Of a stretch of DNA of 27,533 nt, positions 24,386-27,533 are shown in pieces. Made by a program: the position numbers and the translations under genes. The notes under the pieces were generated by a model. It made no database searches and was not told the origin of the DNA. It worked only from the letters and a program-made list of their open reading frames with translations. This stretch comes from Flavobacterium sp. UBA7665. Its GTDB lineage: Bacteria; Bacteroidota; Bacteroidia; Flavobacteriales; Flavobacteriaceae. The stretch's first letter is position 1. Every line of letters begins with the position of its first letter. The stretch covers positions 61,005-88,537 of the forward strand of contig DLHP01000042.1 of NCBI GenBank assembly GCA_002483285.1, in the 5' to 3' direction.

Positions 24386-24393
24386 TAAAGATA
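24386..24393 (-). promoter_or_regulatory. Candidate -7 box of the TonB-receptor operon
   Basis: On the - strand TATCTTTA differs from TAnnTTTG at the last base and lies 15 bases before the ATG. A TTTTTG lies upstream (24411-24406), but the 12-base spacer is too short, so support is weak. Confidence 0.25.
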
Positions 24394-24454
24394 AATAAAA
24401 GACTACAAAAAGATGGTGGCCTTGGCTACTTTAACAAACTACCGAAATAAAAAC

Positions 24455-24486
24455 AAAAAAATCCGGACAAATGAATGACCGGATTT
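24455..24486 (-). terminator. pnp terminator
   Basis: AAATCCGG (24459-24466) and CCGGATTT (24479-24486) form an 8-base stem with a 12-base loop. On the - strand it is followed by a run of T residues, about 25 bases beyond the pnp stop. Confidence 0.88.
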
Positions 24487-24509
24487 CTACTTGTTAAACG
24501 ATTTTAAGT

Positions 24510-26801
24510 TTACTCTTGCGGAGCCTCTTTTGTCTCGTCGTTATTTTCGGCGCGTGGCGCACGGTCATCGTCACGTCTTTCAGGACGTGGGCCGCGGTTG
24601 TCGCGTCGGTCGTCTCTTCTAGGGCCACGGTCATCGCGTCTTTCAGGACGTGGGCCGCGGTCTTCGCGAGGCGCATTTTCATCTCTTGGAGGTCTTGGCA
24701 TCAAGGCTTTTCTCGATACTTTTTCCTTGCGGGTTTTAGGATCGATTCCCAAATATTTCACATTGAATACGTCGCCCATGTTTACTACATCGGTTACGTT
24801 TTCTGTACGCGCCCAATCCAATTCTGATACGTGAAGCAATACTTCGTTTCCTGGCGCGTCGATGTATTCTACCACCGCTCCAAAGTCGAGTAATTTGATA
24901 ACTTTAACTTCGTAAGTTTCACCAACAGTTGGCTTGAAGATGATCGAGTCGATTTTCGCCAATACCGCTGCAATTCCTGCAGGATCGGTTCCGAGGATTT
25001 CAACCACACCTTCTTCGTTGACTTCGTTGATCACGATAGTGGTTCCGGTTGCTTTTTGCAATTCCTGGATCACTTTTCCACCAGGTCCGATAAGCGCACC
25101 AATGAACGCACCAGGAATGGTACGCATGATGATTTTCGGAGCGTGGTCTTTCACGTCTTCTCTTGGTGTAGCCAAAGTGTCGACCAATTTCCCGAGGATG
25201 TGCAAACGACCTTCACGCGCCTGGGCCAAAGCCTGCTCCATGATTTCGTATTTCAATCCGTCGATTTTGATGTCCATTTGGCAAGCGGTAATTCCTTCTG
25301 AAGTTCCGGTTACCTTAAAGTCCATGTCTCCCAAGTGATCTTCGTCACCCAAGATATCAGACAATACGGCGAAACGCTCTCCATCGGTAATCAATCCCAT
25401 CGCGATTCCTGAAACCGGACGGATCATTTGTACACCGGCGTCCATCAAAGCCAAAGTTCCGGCGCAAACCGTTGCCATAGATGATGAACCGTTTGACTCC
25501 AATACTTCAGAAACCACGCGGATTGTGTAAGGGTTCTCTGCAGGAATCATGTTTTTAAGTGCGCGTTGTGCCAAGTTTCCGTGACCAACTTCTCTACGTG
25601 AAGTACCTCTCAATGGACGCGCTTCTCCTGTAGAAAATGGTGGGAAATTATAATGTAAGTAGAATTTTTCTTCTCCTTGTTCTGATGGCGAGTCGATTTG
25701 GTTGGCTTCGCGTGAAGTTCCAAGTGTCGCTGTGGCTAAAGCTTGTGTTTCACCACGTGTAAACAACGCCGAACCGTGAACCGATGGCAAATAATCTACT
25801 TCGCACCAGATTGGGCGTATTTCGGTGGTTTTTCTTCCGTCAAGACGTGTTCCCAAATCTAAGGTCACGTTACGAACGGCTTCTTTATTGACGTCTTTGA
25901 AATATTTAGAAACCAAATCGCCGTTTTCAGCCAATTCTTCTTCGGTAAACAAAGCTTTCACTTCTTCTTTTACCGCGTCGAATGCAGCCGAACGCTCTTG
26001 TTTGGCCGAACCTTTGCTCGCAATCGCGTAGATTTTGTCATAAGCTGCGGCACGTACTTTAGCGTGGATGTCTGCGTCGGTTCTGTCCTGATCGTATTCG
26101 CGAATTTCTTTTTTACCAAAAGCAGCCTGCAAACGCTCTTGCGCAGCAATCTGGTTTTTGATGTGTTCGTGCGCAAATTTGATGGCTTCTACCATCTCTT
26201 TTTCTGAAATCTCTTTCATTTCGCCTTCTACCATCGCGATAGAATCGGTCGAGGCACCAATCATCATGTCGATATCCGACAATTCCAATTGGGCGCGTGA
26301 TGGGTTGATGATGAATTTTCCATCGATACGTCCAACACGGGCTTCAGAAATCAAAGTTTCAAAAGGAATGTCAGACAAAGCAAGCGCTGCCGAAGCGGCC
26401 AAACCTGCCAATGCATCAGGCATCACATCATCGTCATGAGACATGAGTTGGATCATCACTTGAACCTCTGCGTGGTAATCGCTTGGGAAAAGCGGACGCA
26501 AAACGCGGTCAACTAATCTCATGGTCAAAACCTCATTGTCGCTCGGACGCGCTTCTCTTTTAAAGAAACCGCCTGGGAAACGACCCGCTGCTGCAAATTT
26601 TTCACGGTAATCTACCGTTAATGGTAAAAAGTCAACACCAGGTGTGGCTTTTCTTGCGGATACTACTGTTCCTAAAATTACAGTTTTTCCAATTCTGACT
26701 ACTACAGAACCGTCGGCTTGTTTGGCCAAACGCCCTGTCTCGATTGTGATGCTTCTGCCATCACCTAAATCGATGCTTTCTACAAATAATTGTGGAATCA
26801 T
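24510..26801 (-). CDS. pnp: Polyribonucleotide nucleotidyltransferase (PNPase)
   Basis: This 763-aa phosphorolytic 3'-5' exoribonuclease takes part in mRNA decay and RNA quality control. It has two RNase PH-like domains (N-terminal, with AAAGRFPGGFFKREARPSDNE; second, about 320-530, with SALFTRGETQALATATLG and SNGSSSMATVCAGTLALMDAG). They are joined by a helical domain and followed by a KH domain near residue 568 (GALIGPGGKVIQELQ). An S1 domain spans about 627-697 (FGAVVEYI, EVLLHVSEL). A charged, RGP/RRDD-rich tail from about 700 to the end (PRPERRDDRGPRRDDR) is likely disordered and RNA- or partner-binding. The start ATG at 26801 gives the usual N-terminus. It lies downstream of rpsO, with a terminator between them. 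Confidence 0.97.
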   Translation of the reverse strand: MIPQLFVESIDLGDGRSITIETGRLAKQADGSVVVRIGKTVILGTVVSARKATPGVDFLPLTVDYREKFAAAGRFPGGFFKREARPSDNEVLTMRLVDRVLRPLFPSDYHAEVQVMIQLMSHDDDVMPDALAGLAASAALALSDIPFETLISEARVGRIDGKFIINPSRAQLELSDIDMMIGASTDSIAMVEGEMKEISEKEMVEAIKFAHEHIKNQIAAQERLQAAFGKKEIREYDQDRTDADIHAKVRAAAYDKIYAIASKGSAKQERSAAFDAVKEEVKALFTEEELAENGDLVSKYFKDVNKEAVRNVTLDLGTRLDGRKTTEIRPIWCEVDYLPSVHGSALFTRGETQALATATLGTSREANQIDSPSEQGEEKFYLHYNFPPFSTGEARPLRGTSRREVGHGNLAQRALKNMIPAENPYTIRVVSEVLESNGSSSMATVCAGTLALMDAGVQMIRPVSGIAMGLITDGERFAVLSDILGDEDHLGDMDFKVTGTSEGITACQMDIKIDGLKYEIMEQALAQAREGRLHILGKLVDTLATPREDVKDHAPKIIMRTIPGAFIGALIGPGGKVIQELQKATGTTIVINEVNEEGVVEILGTDPAGIAAVLAKIDSIIFKPTVGETYEVKVIKLLDFGAVVEYIDAPGNEVLLHVSELDWARTENVTDVVNMGDVFNVKYLGIDPKTRKEKVSRKALMPRPPRDENAPREDRGPRPERRDDRGPRRDDRRDNRGPRPERRDDDRAPRAENNDETKEAPQE
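24574..24661. repeat. 25-base direct repeat in the pnp tail
   Basis: CGTCTTTCAGGACGTGGGCC followed by GCGGT occurs at 24574-24598 and 24637-24661, 63 bases (21 codons) apart. It encodes the repeated GPRPERR segment of the PNPase C-terminal tail. Confidence 0.9.
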
Positions 26802-26827
26802 AAAATTTAATGCTTTTAATTAAACAA

Positions 26828-26868
26828 TGGGTAGTTGTGTTGTAGTTGTTGTAGTTGTTGTGTACCCA
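26828..26868 (-). promoter_or_regulatory. CA-rich looped hairpin in the pnp leader
   Basis: TGGGTA (26828-26833) and TACCCA (26863-26868) can pair across a 29-base loop. The loop holds two tandem TGTAGTTGT units (26841-26858) plus partial units. On the mRNA (- strand) the loop reads as C/A-rich triplets (ACAACUACA repeats), single-stranded in character. It lies 27 bases before the pnp start and could be a site for PNPase or another RNA-binding regulator. Confidence 0.45.
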
Positions 26869-26901
26869 ATGAAAAACTAAACTTTTTTCTGCAATATATA
26901 C

Positions 26902-26932
26902 AAAAAAAAAGAGGCGCGTGAGCACCTCTTTT
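26902..26932 (-). terminator. rpsO terminator
   Basis: AAAAGAGG (26907-26914) and CCTCTTTT (26925-26932). With one G-U pair in the - strand RNA the stem extends to GAGGUGC/GCGCCUC around a UCAC loop. It is followed by nine T residues on the - strand. Confidence 0.88.
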
Positions 26933-26940
26933 CCGATTGA

Positions 26941-27210
26941 TTATTTTCTGATATTCAATTCTTTAATGATCTCACGGTATCTGTTGATTTCCGTTTTCTT
27001 GAGGTAGTCAAGAAGGCTTCTTCTTTTACCTACCAGTTTCACTAGTGAACGCTCGGTGTTGTAATCGTGACGATTTTTTTTCAAGTGCTCGGTCAAGTGA
27101 TTGATCCTAAATGTGAACAAAGCAATCTGGCTTTCTGATTTGCCGGTGTTTGTTGCGTCTCCTCCGTGTTTAGCGAAGATCTCAGCTTTTACTTCTGAAG
27201 TTAAGTACAT
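26941..27210 (-). CDS. rpsO: 30S ribosomal protein S15
   Basis: This 89-aa protein binds the central domain of 16S rRNA early in 30S assembly. The family sequence is clear throughout: KAEIFAKHGGDATNTGKSESQIALFTFRINHLTEHLKKNRHDYNTERSLVKLVGKRRSLLDYLKKTEINRYREIIKELNIRK in outline, with the conserved TGKSESQIA, HLTEHLK and LVGKRRSLLDYL segments. Length is normal. The gene precedes pnp on the same strand, the order found in many bacteria, but an intrinsic terminator lies between them, so pnp may be read partly by read-through. A perfect -7 box lies upstream. Confidence 0.97.
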   Translation of the reverse strand: MYLTSEVKAEIFAKHGGDATNTGKSESQIALFTFRINHLTEHLKKNRHDYNTERSLVKLVGKRRSLLDYLKKTEINRYREIIKELNIRK

Positions 27211-27266
27211 GCTAATATTGTTTAAATGATTATTATGTATGAATTGGGGTTTTCCTAATTCGGTTG

Positions 27267-27274
27267 CAAAGGTA
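27267..27274 (-). promoter_or_regulatory. Candidate rpsO -7 box
   Basis: On the - strand TACCTTTG is a perfect TAnnTTTG. It lies 56 bases before the ATG. The upstream -33 box is not clear. Confidence 0.5.
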
Positions 27275-27533
27275 AAAATAAAACTCAGTTATGAAATAGG
27301 AATGATGAATTATTTTGAAAATGTTTTTTTTCCGCTGCGCTCCAACAGTTCGGCTGCGCCTCGGGTGGGCGTTGCCTTTCGCACCGGCCTGCGCACCTGC
27401 TGGCTCCTCGCTAAAACAGTCCACTGGACTGTTTCTTTACGCTCGGCCCTGGCCGGGCTGTTCGCTATATCTTTTGTTTCGCTGCGCTGCACAAAAGGAT
27501 ATCGCTGCCATCCCTAACGCGTCGCTGCCGCGA
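27275..27533. other. Gene-free right edge containing a dispersed repeat
   Basis: No credible gene was found. The stretch after the rpsO promoter turns sharply GC-rich from about 27331 (CCGCTGCGCTCC) and is filled by the repeat described at 27366-27520. Reading frames across it give Arg/Ala/Ser-rich, low-information peptides with no family character. Confidence 0.75.
27366..27520 (+). repeat. GC-rich dispersed intergenic repeat, long copy
   Basis: It begins TGGGCGTTGCC (27366-27376) and ends ATCCCTAACGC (27510-27520), the same end words as the inverted shorter copy at 5811-5880. Inside are a 10-base perfect inverted repeat (AAACAGTCCA at 27414-27423 with TGGACTGTTT at 27425-27434), the phrase CCGGGCTGTTCGCT, and a second inverted repeat formed by CTTTTGT (27471-27477) and ACAAAAG (27491-27497). 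Similar sequence continues on the left (27331-27365). This looks like a folded, non-coding mobile or structural repeat. Confidence 0.65.

Noticed and set aside
24574..24661. Direct repeats that might be read as a CRISPR-like array
   Set aside because: Only two copies, inside the pnp coding frame, encoding a repeated tail motif.
27239..27517. Open frames on both strands at the right edge
   Set aside because: They lie in the dispersed repeat and give Arg/Ser/Ala-rich peptides typical of GC-rich non-coding DNA.

Overview
The window looks like chromosomal DNA of a Flavobacteriaceae member, probably Flavobacterium or a close relative. The evidence is a type IX secretion sorting domain, a short primary sigma factor without region 1.1, DUF4249 lipoproteins beside a TonB-dependent receptor with an STN domain, acidic lipoprotein export-like signals (CSSDD, CSAED), TAnnTTTG-type promoter boxes, and dispersed GC-rich intergenic repeats. 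No tRNA, rRNA, CRISPR array, transposase or phage gene was seen.

Left part (1-7019), mostly conserved genes: a DUF3667 membrane protein (-), a large T9SS-exported protein directly abutting a DUF72 protein (+), a two-CBS-domain protein (+), ribulose-phosphate 3-epimerase (-), a 475-base gene-free stretch holding a repeat element and twin terminators, and the primary sigma factor RpoD (-).

Middle (7268-16702), envelope genes: a + strand pair of DUF3857 proteins, the first with an intact transglutaminase triad and the second apparently without it. They converge on a - strand pair formed by an ECF sigma factor and an overlapping protein with one inner-membrane helix, a long disordered linker and a C-terminal outer-membrane barrel. 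This matches the architecture of dual-membrane-spanning anti-sigma factors. A - strand set of three probably surface-exposed lipoproteins follows: two seven-bladed RCC1-type propellers and one DUF4082-like protein.

Right part (16764-24370): a tightly packed - strand operon, transcribed in the order 241-aa periplasmic protein of unknown function, STN/TonB-dependent receptor, two paralogous DUF4249 lipoproteins, and a 570-aa periplasmic protein with macroglobulin-like strands and a plug-like domain but no barrel. This is the best candidate for an undescribed uptake or surface system. Its substrate cannot be read from the sequence.

Far right (24510-27210): rpsO followed by pnp on the - strand, the same order as in many bacteria, each with its own terminator. 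The pnp leader carries an unusual CA-rich looped hairpin. The last 320 bases hold a second, longer copy of what appears to be the same dispersed repeat family as at 5811-5880.

All identifications come from reading the protein and DNA sequences by eye. No database search or structure prediction was run.
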